Source: Ophiodon elongatus (taxonomy: Eukaryota > Chordata > Actinopteri > Perciformes > Hexagrammidae). Taken from it: a stretch of DNA of 64,000 bases. Below the pieces are notes generated by a model that saw only the letters and a list, made by a program, of their open reading frames with translations, was not told the DNA's origin and made no database searches. This document shows positions 49,101 to 56,150 of the stretch, one piece after another. Location of the stretch: assembly GCA_016806645.1 (NCBI GenBank), contig JACSYO010001629.1, positions 897,001 to 961,000 on the forward strand. The letters are read 5' to 3'. Position 1 is the stretch's first letter. Each line of letters opens with the position of its first letter. The position numbers and the translations under genes are program-made.

Positions 49101-51187
49101 TTAGCTCGCTAACGTGCTTAAGTAAGATTATGAACATTGTATCCATTAAACCTGCTAAATATCAGCCTGTTAGCATTGTCTTTGAGAGCATGTTTGCATT
49201 CTCATGTTAGCATTGAGCTAAAAGTGTGTGCTAACTGCAGCCTCACAGAGCAGCTAGCGTGACTGTAGACAAGTTATTTATTCTGTAACAGAATGAAAAT
49301 ACAGGTAGATGCATTAAAACTATACTTATGTACTGTACAGTTCATGAATAAATACTGCTCTCCATCGCTGATGGATGCAATATAAAGATAACTGTAAGAA
49401 GTTTCTTATAGTTCTGTGAATGGTCCATCACTTATATTTAGACGTCAGCTCTCACCTCATTGTCTGTGCCCACATCCAGCATGATAGGCAGGCACTGCTC
49501 TGGCGGCACACCTCCACAGGCTGTGTAGAGGGCCAGCTTGCCCACTGGGATGCCCATGCCACAGCAGCCCAGGTCTCCCAGCCCCAGGATCCTCTCTCCG
49601 TCCGTCACACACACCGCCTGTCAAGCAACAGAACTGCAAGCTTTAAACAACCATTGCATCAAGTACAATCTGTGTCTAATGCCGCTCCATGTAGAGTAGT
49701 CTTAAATTAGATTACACACAATTTTATGAGAACATAAATGAAGCAGCAGTTCTGCTTCCTTGCCTCATTAATTCAAATTGTTTTGACCATAACAAGTACA
49801 CCCTGCTACCCAGAAACATGTTTTTCCCCCCTCAGTGTAAGCCAGGCCCTCCCACAGCTCACCCTCCTGGCTTTCCACTCACTAGTCCTTTTACTCATTG
49901 AGCAGAACATCAGGTTGATTCCACAGCATGAATCAAATCAATTGTGTTACACTTAATATCACCAGCAGGGGAGTTTAATTTGAAATGTTCCTAATTGTCA
50001 AAGTGTTTGTCTTTTTCCCATATGTGTGTGACGCAGATAACACTGGAACAACTCTTTTTTTTTAACGTCAGGTTCCTCCCACAATCTGACAAAGAGTGTC
50101 ATTAGTTTTCCCATTTGAATGTTTAAAACCTATAATGACCATAATTGATTCCAGCTTTTCTTCCCCCCAACTATCACTTGTTAATGTGTGAGTCAGTGGT
50201 TGACTATTCTGACTCCCGTGTGCCCTCCTTCTATGGAAATGTTAAAAGTAGGCCGTATTAGGTGAGTTTACGATAAGACCACCCTGACAATGACAGGCGG
50301 CATGTCAGCACTGAGCTAAATGCCCTGCTGTTGACAGCTGTGAACAGGTGGCTGAGGCTGCAGGTTTATTTGACATGCCAGGAATGTCTACAGGTTTCGT
50401 CATTCTGAATATGACTAGATCATGACTTAGCACATAGTTGCTCTATACAGAAGATTAAAAGGAATATTTCAGGCTTTTGGGAAATTAGCCAATACAGCGA
50501 GTCAAGAGGACCAATATCGAAATCATCCACGGATCCCCAGTGGATCGGTGGATTCACTGCATTCGTTGTTTGTTTGAGGCAGGGTGGTGTGAGATGACTG
50601 CCCTTTGGGTAAAAACATTGAGTTGTTTTATCAGAATAAAATATCATGGATATCATAATCTATGACTTTCAACATCATAGCAACATGTGTCTATGCTATT
50701 TTTACTACTTTTTTGCTTCTCTCCACTGCAAAACAATGACTCTTAAGTTTGTCGGTTGTATTCTGTGGTTTTTCTATTTGTGTATACTGTAATGTCCTAC
50801 AATAAAATAATGTTGTATGCTAAATGCATATAAATCTAAGGATAAGGCAGGTCACATTCTTACCCAAATTCCATGACACCAATACAAAAGCCACAAATCA
50901 TTTTCGTATCTTTGTCTTCATCACTCAGTTTGTGTTGGCCACTGAGCCAAACCAAAACTCTTTTTAGGTATTTTCATTTTTGCACACAAACATTGTTATG
51001 CTCTGCTTTATTGACGCAGTCAGACCGAACAAGACTTAGTTTCCATGTGTTTTGTAATGTTGGAACAACATGAGCATTATTAAATAAGACTATTTGAGTG
51101 GTTTTATTTACCCTGACGTCCTTTTCTGGCCAGTTCTGGAGCACCGTAGAAATGTGGCCATGGTCATGTATAGTGATGAACAGGCCC
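29028..51187 (-). CDS. me3: NADP-dependent malic enzyme, ME3-like, 3' part of gene (11 coding exons, 5' end outside window)
   Basis: Malic enzyme oxidatively decarboxylates L-malate to pyruvate and CO2 while reducing NADP+, using Mg2+/Mn2+. Eleven exons read on the minus strand (51112-51187, 49456-49617, 42168-42271, 34026-34135, 33486-33583, 32455-32568, 31749-31854, 31361-31503, 30895-31068, 29836-29934, 29028-29195) all have GT donors and AG acceptors. Together they encode 450 residues in one frame. Counting the Gly of GLFITIHD as residue 1, adding 131 gives standard malic enzyme numbering. This places Arg165 (TDGER), the catalytic base Lys183 (GIPVGK), metal ligands Glu255/Asp256 (QFEDFA) and Asp279 (NDDIQG) exactly. 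The nucleotide loop is GAGEAAMGIA. Ser346-Lys347 argues for NADP rather than NAD preference. The C-terminal style fits ME3, the mitochondrial form, better than ME1 or ME2. Location cannot be confirmed because the N-terminal targeting region and the YTPTVG (Tyr112) exon lie beyond 64000. Malic enzyme is certain; the ME3 paralogue is likely. Confidence 0.93.
29836..29934 (-). CDS. me3: Malic enzyme exon (ALAHLVTEKDLAEGRLYPPL...)
   Basis: This 99-nt, phase-0 exon encodes 33 residues: ALAHLVTEKDLAEGRLYPPL followed by SSIRDVSLKLAVK. GRLYPPL and IRDVSL are typical of the last third of animal malic enzymes. Acceptor is ctaacag, donor gtcaga. This donor is GTCAGA, weaker than the gtaag/gtgag type donors elsewhere in the gene. 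Confidence 0.96.
30500..30690 (+). repeat. Teleost 'tgagtacttttactt' repeat (family D), second copy
   Basis: Ordered landmarks shared with 17.97 kb: gttctgcattgagtact, acatttacataagttgcat, gggactttgacctgtaatg, ttttacagtctggtagagcc. It lies in the intron between the 29.9- and 30.9-kb exons and, being antisense to the transcript, makes no coding contribution. Confidence 0.5.
30895..31068 (-). CDS. me3: Malic enzyme exon (GRGIFASGSPF...GQGNNAYIFPG...)
   Basis: This 174-nt, phase-0 exon encodes 58 residues. It includes GRGIFASGSPFDPVTL, FFPGQGNNAYIFPGVGLAV and IRHITEEVFLTAAE. FASGSPF and PGQGNN are near-invariant malic enzyme motifs; the Asn pair in GQGNN is part of the active site. Acceptor is tgtcacag, donor gtagcg. 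Beside it, within the adjoining intron, lies a teleost repeat fragment (31091-31215). Confidence 0.97.
31091..31215 (+). repeat. Dispersed repeat fragment beginning 'ttacctccgcca'
   Basis: The segment runs ttacctccgccatgaagct, ttgtttgtctgtttgtcaag, aaaactactggcccaatttt, catgaaacttgttgtgaggg. This word order is that of a widespread repeat in fish and other animals. It starts 22 bp beyond the GRGIFASGSPF exon acceptor, within a 292-bp intron, so it occupies nearly half of that intron. Confidence 0.6.
31361..31503 (-). CDS. me3: Malic enzyme exon (VAAIAGAFTQQ...ALSNPTSKAE...)
   Basis: This 143-nt exon starts with two bases completing Gly and encodes 47 residues. It contains VAAIAGAFTQQIITDMASF, ERPIIFALSNPTSKAECT and ends CYTLTE. 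SNPTS is a conserved substrate and cofactor loop, with an Asn that contacts malate in solved structures. Acceptor is tgtctcag, donor gtactg. The introns on both sides are short (292 and 245 bp). Confidence 0.97.
31749..31854 (-). CDS. me3: Malic enzyme exon (GRDQLTHEKERF...KPTAII)
   Basis: This 106-nt exon encodes 35 residues and the first base of a split Gly codon. It runs from GRDQLTHEKERFAHKHPQ to RELKPTAII. The Lys of HEKE is near the canonical Lys362 site that supports NADP binding, depending on a one-residue alignment gap. Acceptor is atcctcag, donor gtaaaa. KPTAIIG-VAAIAGAF across the next junction is a family hallmark. Confidence 0.96.
32455..32568 (-). CDS. me3: Malic enzyme exon with NADP-selectivity residues
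   Basis: This 114-nt, phase-0 exon encodes 38 residues from AAMGIAELIAMAMEKEG to WMFDSKGLIVK. It completes the GAGEAAMGIA dinucleotide loop. Ser and Lys of FDSKGL fall at canonical 346 and 347. NADP-dependent malic enzymes carry Ser-Lys here, while the NAD-preferring ME2 carries Lys-Tyr. Acceptor is ctcccag, donor gtgtct. Confidence 0.97.
33486..33583 (-). CDS. me3: Malic enzyme exon (TAAVAVAGLLAALR...VFQGAGE)
   Basis: This 98-nt exon starts with two bases completing Gly and encodes 32 residues from TAAVAVAGLLAALRITKSK to VFQGAGE. It holds the first part of the Rossmann-type nucleotide loop GAGE-AA, whose second half is on the next exon. Acceptor is ccgtag, donor gtatg. Reading phase agrees with both neighbours. 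Confidence 0.96.
33957..34010. repeat. (GTGC)n tetranucleotide microsatellite
   Basis: About 12 copies of GTGC/GCGT in the intron, ending about 16 bp from the donor of the 34026-34135 exon. The run is an alternating purine-pyrimidine tract with Z-DNA potential. Confidence 0.95.
34026..34135 (-). CDS. me3: Malic enzyme exon with metal ligands Glu255, Asp256, Asp279
   Basis: This 110-nt exon is split at both ends (1 base + 36 codons + 1 base). It encodes YGLDCLIQFEDFANVNAF followed by RLLSKYRNKYCTFNDDIQ. Glu and Asp of FEDF and the second Asp of NDDIQ fall at canonical positions 255, 256 and 279, the divalent-cation ligands. Acceptor is tttcttcag, donor gtaact. A (GTGC)n microsatellite lies only about 16 bp beyond the donor, inside the intron. 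Confidence 0.97.
36779..36811. repeat. (TG)n microsatellite
   Basis: An uninterrupted (TG)n tract in the 8.0-kb intron. Confidence 0.95.
38060..38360 (-). repeat. Interspersed teleost repeat (family C), inverted copy in malic enzyme intron
   Basis: The text gctggtggacatagtggagc followed by atttagcagctaaagaacca is the reverse complement of the 21.9-kb copy with few mismatches. It continues into gagtaaatattggactttgg. The copy sits in the 8.0-kb intron between the exons at 34.1 and 42.2 kb, in opposite orientation to the other two copies. Confidence 0.6.
40110..40440 (+). repeat. Teleost 'ttagcttagcata..actggaaac' repeat (family A)
   Basis: Ordered words: ttctcgccaagagttagatg, ggttagcttagcttagcacc, acactggaaacctggctctg, tccaaagggaacaaaatcag, and downstream gagctggactatgtcttggc and ctgcctggcaacctcatga. 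Other copies in this window are at 45.75, 48.84 and 61.47 kb, all in the same orientation. It carries no ORF and is intronic. Confidence 0.75.
40920..41150. other. Candidate conserved non-coding element in intron
   Basis: Unique text includes gtttattgatgatgagtcaa, gactattttagttcgca (MEF2-like ctattttag), ctgtaatcattcattcaatc and cccataattactcattttcc. It lies in the 8.0-kb intron. Confidence 0.35.
41205..41250. repeat. (TG)n microsatellite
   Basis: A (TG)n tract with tgcgtgcg interruptions at its start, in the 8.0-kb intron. Confidence 0.95.
42168..42271 (-). CDS. me3: Malic enzyme exon (ALLKDPLYIGL...DEFMTAVSD)
   Basis: This 104-nt exon encodes 34 residues plus the first two bases (AG) of a split Arg codon. 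It reads ALLKDPLYIGLRHKRVRG then QAYDDLLDEFMTAVSD, a strongly conserved stretch linking the substrate domain to the metal-binding exon. Acceptor is tctacag, donor gtatga. It is flanked by the two largest internal introns (8.0 kb toward the stop, 7.2 kb toward the start). AYDDLLDEFM is one of the segments that I recall as more ME3-like than ME1-like. Confidence 0.96.
42478..42855 (+). repeat. Teleost 'aaaggagtactccgccgatt' repeat (family F)
   Basis: It starts aaaggagtactccgccgatt and tgcactcctataacattgtt and ends ccatgcagttcaccttta, an arrangement that I recognise from many fish genomes. It lies just upstream (in transcript sense) of the 42.17-42.27-kb exon, in the 7.2-kb intron. Confidence 0.55.
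43430..43920 (+). repeat. Teleost 'gatgggaatgtcatt' repeat (family B)
   Basis: Landmarks in order: ccatgttcaccattttagtt, gtgttagcatgataaca, ggctgatgggaatgtcattc, tggcaatccatcaag, cctctggggaacatgaatga, tttcatggcaatttatccaa, cagcctggatcaaagtggtc. A second direct copy is at 52.11 kb and an inverted partial copy at 49.09 kb. Confidence 0.7.
45432..45459. repeat. (GT)14 microsatellite
   Basis: An uninterrupted (GT)n tract in the 7.2-kb intron. Confidence 0.95.
45745..45830 (+). repeat. Teleost repeat family A, short 5' fragment
   Basis: It contains tttttgggaaatgtgctaat, tcattttcttgccaagagtt and agatgagaagaagtgag, the start of family A. It breaks off before the 'ttagcttagcata' core. Confidence 0.6.
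46059..46153. repeat. (AC)47 microsatellite, longest pure tract in window
   Basis: About 95 bp of uninterrupted (AC)n in the 7.2-kb intron. Its purity predicts high length polymorphism. Confidence 0.97.
47349..47421. ncRNA. Candidate hairpin (33-bp imperfect stem, 7-nt loop), possible small-RNA precursor
   Basis: The left arm 47349-47381 (starting atatctgctgccaaaat) and right arm 47389-47421 (ending attttggcagcagatat) are reverse complements over 33 positions with only three mismatches and no bulges. They are separated by taacaag. The outer 17 bp and the inner 8 bp are perfect. The size and shape fit a pre-miRNA-like hairpin in the intron between the 42.2- and 49.5-kb exons. No known miRNA is recognised. 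A small palindromic transposon remnant is the main alternative. Confidence 0.35.
48835..49060 (+). repeat. Teleost repeat family A, best-preserved copy
   Basis: It contains acattttgggaaataaacg, gacgagaagattgataccac, aatatgaagctacagcca, ggtagcttagcttagcataa, cgactggaaactctg and cagcacctttaaagctcact in the expected order. A family B copy in opposite orientation abuts it at 49085. Confidence 0.75.
49085..49262 (-). repeat. Teleost repeat family B, inverted partial copy
   Basis: The block gttgttagctcgctaacgtg followed by attatgaacattgtatcc is the reverse complement of the family B start (ttcaccattttagttcagtgtgttagcat-type). It continues with gttagcattgtctttgagag and gcctcacagagcagctagc. It lies directly next to a family A copy. 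Confidence 0.55.
49456..49617 (-). CDS. me3: Malic enzyme exon with Arg165 and catalytic Lys183
   Basis: This 162-nt, phase-0 exon encodes 54 residues from AVCVTDGERILGLGDLG to LDVGTDNE. It holds the most recognisable malic enzyme signature: Arg of DGER (canonical 165, binds malate) and Lys of GIPVGK (canonical 183, general base). Acceptor is gacag, donor gtgag. Canonical position 175 is Cys here (GCCGMG). From memory this site differs between the mammalian paralogues, so the change is probably tolerated. Confidence 0.97.
51112..51187 (-). CDS. me3: Malic enzyme exon (GLFITIHD...PEKDVR)
   Basis: This 76-nt exon is the most 5' one visible. It starts with one base completing a codon split 2+1 (probably Arg, AG|G) and encodes 25 residues beginning GLFITIHDHGH and ending NWPEKDVR. 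The minus-strand acceptor is ttccag and the donor gtaaat. It belongs to the N-terminal half of the malic enzyme fold, just after the missing YTPTVG exon and just before the Arg165/Lys183 exon. The phase joins the next exon at 49617 with no gap. Confidence 0.93.
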
Positions 51188-52109
51188 CTGGAACATAGGA
51201 AATCAGATGGAACGCAATTTAGCAGAAGGAAGAGAGAAGAGAAAGAGACCACACTTCTTGTATGTTCAAAAGGCTTGAAGGGTCAATAGTCTTTCTCACG
51301 CCCCAAGTTTAATGACGTGCTCGACTCTGTTTCGGCAAAATGTCACTAAAATGTTGGCAATACTGTAATGGCAACACAAAAACGTTGTAGTTAAAAAAAA
51401 CATATCCAAGATTTGAGGGAAAAGCTTCGAACTGTACTTAGGAGACTGTTTGAAGTTTCTTTTCTGCCTTTCTTTCTTCTGACCACGACTTTATTGAATA
51501 CCGATGGCACCTGGGACTTTAATGTTGAGCCCAGAGCCCAGGGCCTCTGCAGGGAGTTTTCTTTGGACCATTGAGACTCCTCAAATATTCATTCATCTTA
51601 GTATCACCCCCTCCCACCAACCTTCCCTCCCTGGAATGAGCGTCTTTCCCTCCGGGACAATCCTAGGATAAAGAGATCATCTCTATGCGTGGGGTCCAGC
51701 TGCGACGTCTTTCCTACCCAACACATCCATCTGGTTATAGAATGGGAATGAGGGGAGGGGTGTTGGGGGAGGGGGGAGAGGGCAAAACCTCCTCTATGCG
51801 CCAGTGACAGTAAAACCATCACTATTTGTAAGAATCTGCTCATAAAGTAAAGACCCAGCTCAGGTCCATGCTCATTGAATAAGACAGTTGAGAAATGTAA
51901 AAAACGCAAAACAGCACGACACATTGTAAAAAGCAATAATAAAATCTAGTGAGATGAAGAGAGAGACATAAACTTGTCACATAAAATGCTTTGATAAGAA
52001 GGGTAGCCTGTCAGCATGAGTTTCCACTTAACGGCAGTAACCACGGTAGATAAAAAAAGCCATGCAGGCAGCTGTGTGAGGCTGGACACAAATGGTATTT
52101 TGGGCAAAA

Positions 52110-52600
52110 TAGTGACATTGCATGCTAACATGCTCACAATGTCAATGCTAACATGCTAATCTTTTGCAGGTATGTTTAGCTTTTTAACATGCTATAATTA
52201 GCTAACTAGCTCTAAACACAAAGTACAACTGATGGGAATGTCATTCGTTTTTTCAGGTATTTGGTCATGAACCAAAGCGTTGGACAAATTCCAATTTTGA
52301 CCTGACGTTGGTGCCAGAGGAAACGCTGAGGGACGCTGAGGGATCAACAAACATTTGTGTACTAAATTTCATGGCAGTCCATCCAAATTATACCTCGAAA
52401 TCACAAATGTCAAGCCTCATGGTGACGCCAGAGGAAAGTCAGAGGATCACCAAAGTCCGTAGGCTTCATCATCTGGTTACCATGAATGTCTGCGCAAAAT
52501 GACATGGCAATCCATTGATGAACAGTTGTTGAGACATTTCAGTCTGGACTGAAGTGGTTGACTGACTGACTGATCTACATTGCCATCCCTGGAGCCAAAA
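52110..52600 (+). repeat. Teleost repeat family B, second direct copy with internal duplication
   Basis: Landmarks: atgctaacatgctcacaatg, aactgatgggaatgtcattc, aggtatttggtcatgaacca, tttcatggcagtccatccaa, ctcatggtgacgccagagga, aagtcagaggatcaccaaag, tgacatggcaatccattgat, tttcagtctggactgaagtg. The 'atggcartccat' module occurs twice, which is the known internal duplication of the family. Confidence 0.7.
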
Positions 52601-54579
52601 TCAGCAGTTTACAGGTGGAAATCTCACATGTGAGCTATACATGAGGCAGCACCTTTAAATACACTTTTACATTGTTTTATTACACCATTATTGTTTTTTT
52701 TCCATATTAATTTCATAACCTGAGACTCTCTGAAGAAAAGTTAAGCACATCGATCATCTATAAATAATAAAAGTTGATATTTATATTTACCCATACAAAC
52801 ACCTGTAATCTTTGGTCCAGTTCTTTCTGCAAGTGGCTCTTTTCTAACACAAAACAGAACTACGATCGTCTCATACTCCATGCCAAAATTATAATTTTCT
52901 TATAAGTAGTATGATAATATACCTTCTCCAATGCCAAGATTTTCTGCTTTTCTCTGTTATATTGTAAACTGAATATCTTTGGGACTGCTGGTCCAACAAA
53001 AACAGAAATTTGACAACATCACCGTGGCCTTTGGAATAGAAATCTTCTGGCATTCAATCGACTAAATGGTTAATTGAATAATACAAAATACATAATCACC
53101 AGATTAATCCATAATGAAAATAATCATTGGTTGCAGCCCGACATGAGACAAAAAGGAGAGAAAAGAGAGACGAAGAAATGGAGGCTGAGTGGCTAAATGG
53201 TCCTCCCTCTGCAAAGAGCTCAGCAGGTCACATAAAGGTCGCAGACATCTGACATTTTAAATACCTTTAAATGTTTCTGGCAATAAAACGATGCACATCT
53301 GCATACAGCTACACATCTGTGCATGAAAATGCATGAGTGCTGTTTGAAATGCACCGGCACTGGATGTGTGTGTAGCCTGCTGTGTGTGTTTACCTGAGGC
53401 CAAAAGGACCACGAGCCACTGCCAGCAACAGGAATATGAGTCATTTTGGGAGAAAGAGAGGCAATGGGGCTGAAAGGTTGACCCGGCAATATGACTGTTG
53501 GAAAACAACTTTATGAGATGGATCAAAGCAGACAGGCAGACTGGCAGTAATGCCTAATCTCTGTCAACAGGAAGGTTATGAAAAACATTTCAGGTTCAGC
53601 TTGCCATTATTCTTCTCCTCCTCCAAACCCTCATTTTCTGCCATTCTTTGTTTGCAGAAGAGCTGTCGACATCGTGACCTTTGACCCTGACAAGTACAAA
53701 GAAGTAGAGCTGCCGAAGCGGTGGTTATGCCTTTTTAACAGTCAGAAAAGCGCGCGCACAAACACACCAACTCCTCTAAGAAATTCCATCACATATTTAC
53801 AGAACCCAGGGCAGGAACGAGCTAATCTACAGTATCTCATGATGTCAGGAGTTGTGCTGTTTTAAATCCATCATCACTGTCTGTTAAGATAGCGATGATC
53901 CTTTCAGAGCAAGGATTTTTGACAAGGTGAAAAAAAATTGCTAACTTATATTGTATACTGTATATTGAGAGTATACAGCAGATGAGTGGAAATACTCCAT
54001 TATTTTCCACATACACCCAAAGAAAAAGTAGACTCCTGGGATATAAGTCCCTCTGGTTGGGAATTCTATATTCCTCCTCATATCGATGCTTATAGAGTTG
54101 ATATGTTGTGTATGTAAGACTACTGCTGCTGAAATACCACAACGGATAGCGGTTGCTTGATTTTCTAGATGAGAGGATGGCCACAAAGCATTGAGCTGCC
54201 ATGTCTGTCTCTTCCTGTAAGAGAGTGTGGCGAGAACAGAGAGGGTAAAGAAAACAACCTGATGGCCTGAAACAGCACCACCGCTGACCTGCAGCCCAAC
54301 ACAAAACACGCCCCAGGGATTGTGGAAAGGCTGCCAGGGACCGGCAGGAGGACAAGCTGCTTTCCACACCATGACCCCAAAACACGGCCCGAGCCCCACG
54401 AGGAAGCCGGCCTCCGATCGTTGACCCGTGTCCACACCAAAACACCACCAGTCACCATTCTTCACCTCCCAGCGCATAACCTTAATCTTCGCCGCGCTGG
54501 ACGCCCTCTGTTAGCAAACCCACATACGGTTCGACTGACACAGTGGACACAAATCATTAAGAATAGACTGTAAAAATAG

Positions 54580-54770
54580 TGTTAAAGGTCAAAGTCACGC
54601 TATGAGCTGTCTCCAACTAATTAAGCTCCAAATCTGTCCCCTGAGAAAAAATTCAACACAGAGGATTTTTCCACATGATTTTCTAAATTAGTTTGAAAGG
54701 GCCTAATTGGAGCTGAATGGCGGCGACATCTTGGAGTGTGACTCTGGCCAGAGGGAAGAGGTAAGGTAAG
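54580..54770. other. Candidate conserved non-coding element in 5' intron
   Basis: Repeat-free block with aaaggtcaaagtcac (nuclear-receptor-like), ccaactaattaagctccaaa, ttttctaaattagtttgaaa and gggcctaattggagctgaat. No ORF. Confidence 0.35.
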
Positions 54771-55959
54771 GTTACGCCGCAGCTTTGGAGCCAACATACA
54801 CGTCCACTGGGTACATAATCTAATAAATCAAACTCCAAGGTTTAGTTCACATTCAACCAAAACCAGTCGGATTATATACAATCCTGAATTGTATATGAAT
54901 CGTCTGAGGTTAAAATGAAGTGTTCACCTGCACTGAAAGGAAACTTATAGTAAGACCTATAGTTTATCCATCTCTTCCATCAGCCTGCTGGAGCCTGCTG
55001 GAGCTGACACTGACCCCAGAAATCTGTATTTGTTAGATTTATTACTTTCTCATTTACTTTCCCAGAGCTGTCGGACATTCGGGACCTACTGTCTTAAAAA
55101 TAATGCAACAAGAAAGGTTACGCAAGCCATGTGAAGCCAAGCACACAGAGCGATAGTGGGACACATTTAGCTGATGCCACACTCATCGCAGTAGTGCCAC
55201 ACTTTGCAACGACATGTAGCATTCTGAGGTCTTCAACAGAACATTTTGTGCAGGCACAAAGTGAACTTGTTCTGCGAACGTAGACTGAAAAGGCGAGACA
55301 CTGTAACTTCTCGCACGGTGTGGAACTTATGGTATATAAAAGCACAGGGATGTCCAAGATACAGTCTGTCTGCTGGAAAAAGAAACACGTCTATACAGTG
55401 GGAGGACTCCCTCGTGGAGATCCATGGCTTTTCAAAACAGGTTCAAACGGGAGCATCACTCCAAAATGAACACACTGGATCCCTCTGCCAGACTAGCTGC
55501 TGGGATATATGAGATATCATTTTTACGAAGGCTGGGAACTTCAACAGGCTTTCACCGAAACAAAGGCGTGCAGTTGCCAATAACAACAGATTAACGTGTC
55601 TAATTTTATTATAATAGGTGAATCAACTCGTCACTTGCTCCGAGGGTTCAAATGGTCACTCATGAACAAGGCAGTGACGAGGTCAGAGCATAGACACAAA
55701 ATATCAATGTGAACATATTACTGTACACATTCTACATTTACATAGCGTGAGTTGACTAACTGAACTGTGGCCCGCGAAAAAAGAAGCCAAACAAGAAAAT
55801 CAACAAAACAGCAGCTGCACCTCTTGGTCCGTTATTTGAGTTTCTACTTGTGTTTCGCTTCATTCATGCCTCGGCCTCCAGGGGTTACGTCTCCTCCGGC
55901 CTATTGTGTCTAAGTTCAAGAAAGAGTCAGTAGTCTTTGTATTTTTCAGTAACACACAT

Positions 55960-56150
55960 ACAATAATAGACCATAAACAGAGGTAAATAATCAAGTGAGA
56001 AGTTTTCTCATTGACTTCTAAATAATCGGACTTCTTCTTTCAACCAGAAGAGTCGCCCCCTGATGGCAAGAAATAATGCAAGTTCATGGCACTCACACAT
56101 TGGTTTCACTTTTCATATGCGGAGGTTGCCCCCTGGGGCAAACGCACACT
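55960..56150 (+). repeat. Teleost 'ggacttctt..ccagaagagtcgccccctg' repeat (family E)
   Basis: Ordered words: ttgacttctaaataatcgg, cttctttcaaccagaagagt, cgccccctgatggc, ggcactcacacattggtttc, atgcggaggttgccccctgg. This is a familiar fish repeat; only one copy lies in the window. Confidence 0.55.

Larger units (their letters stand above)
42272..49455 (-). other. me3: Malic enzyme intron, 7.2 kb
   Basis: It is bounded by gtgag (49455 side) and tctacag (42272 side). It is filled with repeat families F, B and A, (GT)14, (AC)47, and the 47.35-kb hairpin. Confidence 0.85.

Noticed and set aside
29028..51187. Assignment to ME1 (cytosolic) or ME2 (NAD-preferring)
   Set aside because: ME2 is disfavoured by Ser346/Lys347. 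ME1 is less likely because the tail (EYAYEH, DSYRWPEDSM, VQT) follows the ME3 pattern. A tree with full-length proteins would settle it.
53640..53740. Possible plus-strand exon after tttgcag encoding AVDIVTFDPDKYKEVELPKR
   Set aside because: It has a plausible acceptor and peptide, but no donor in frame at a convincing place and no family that I recognise.
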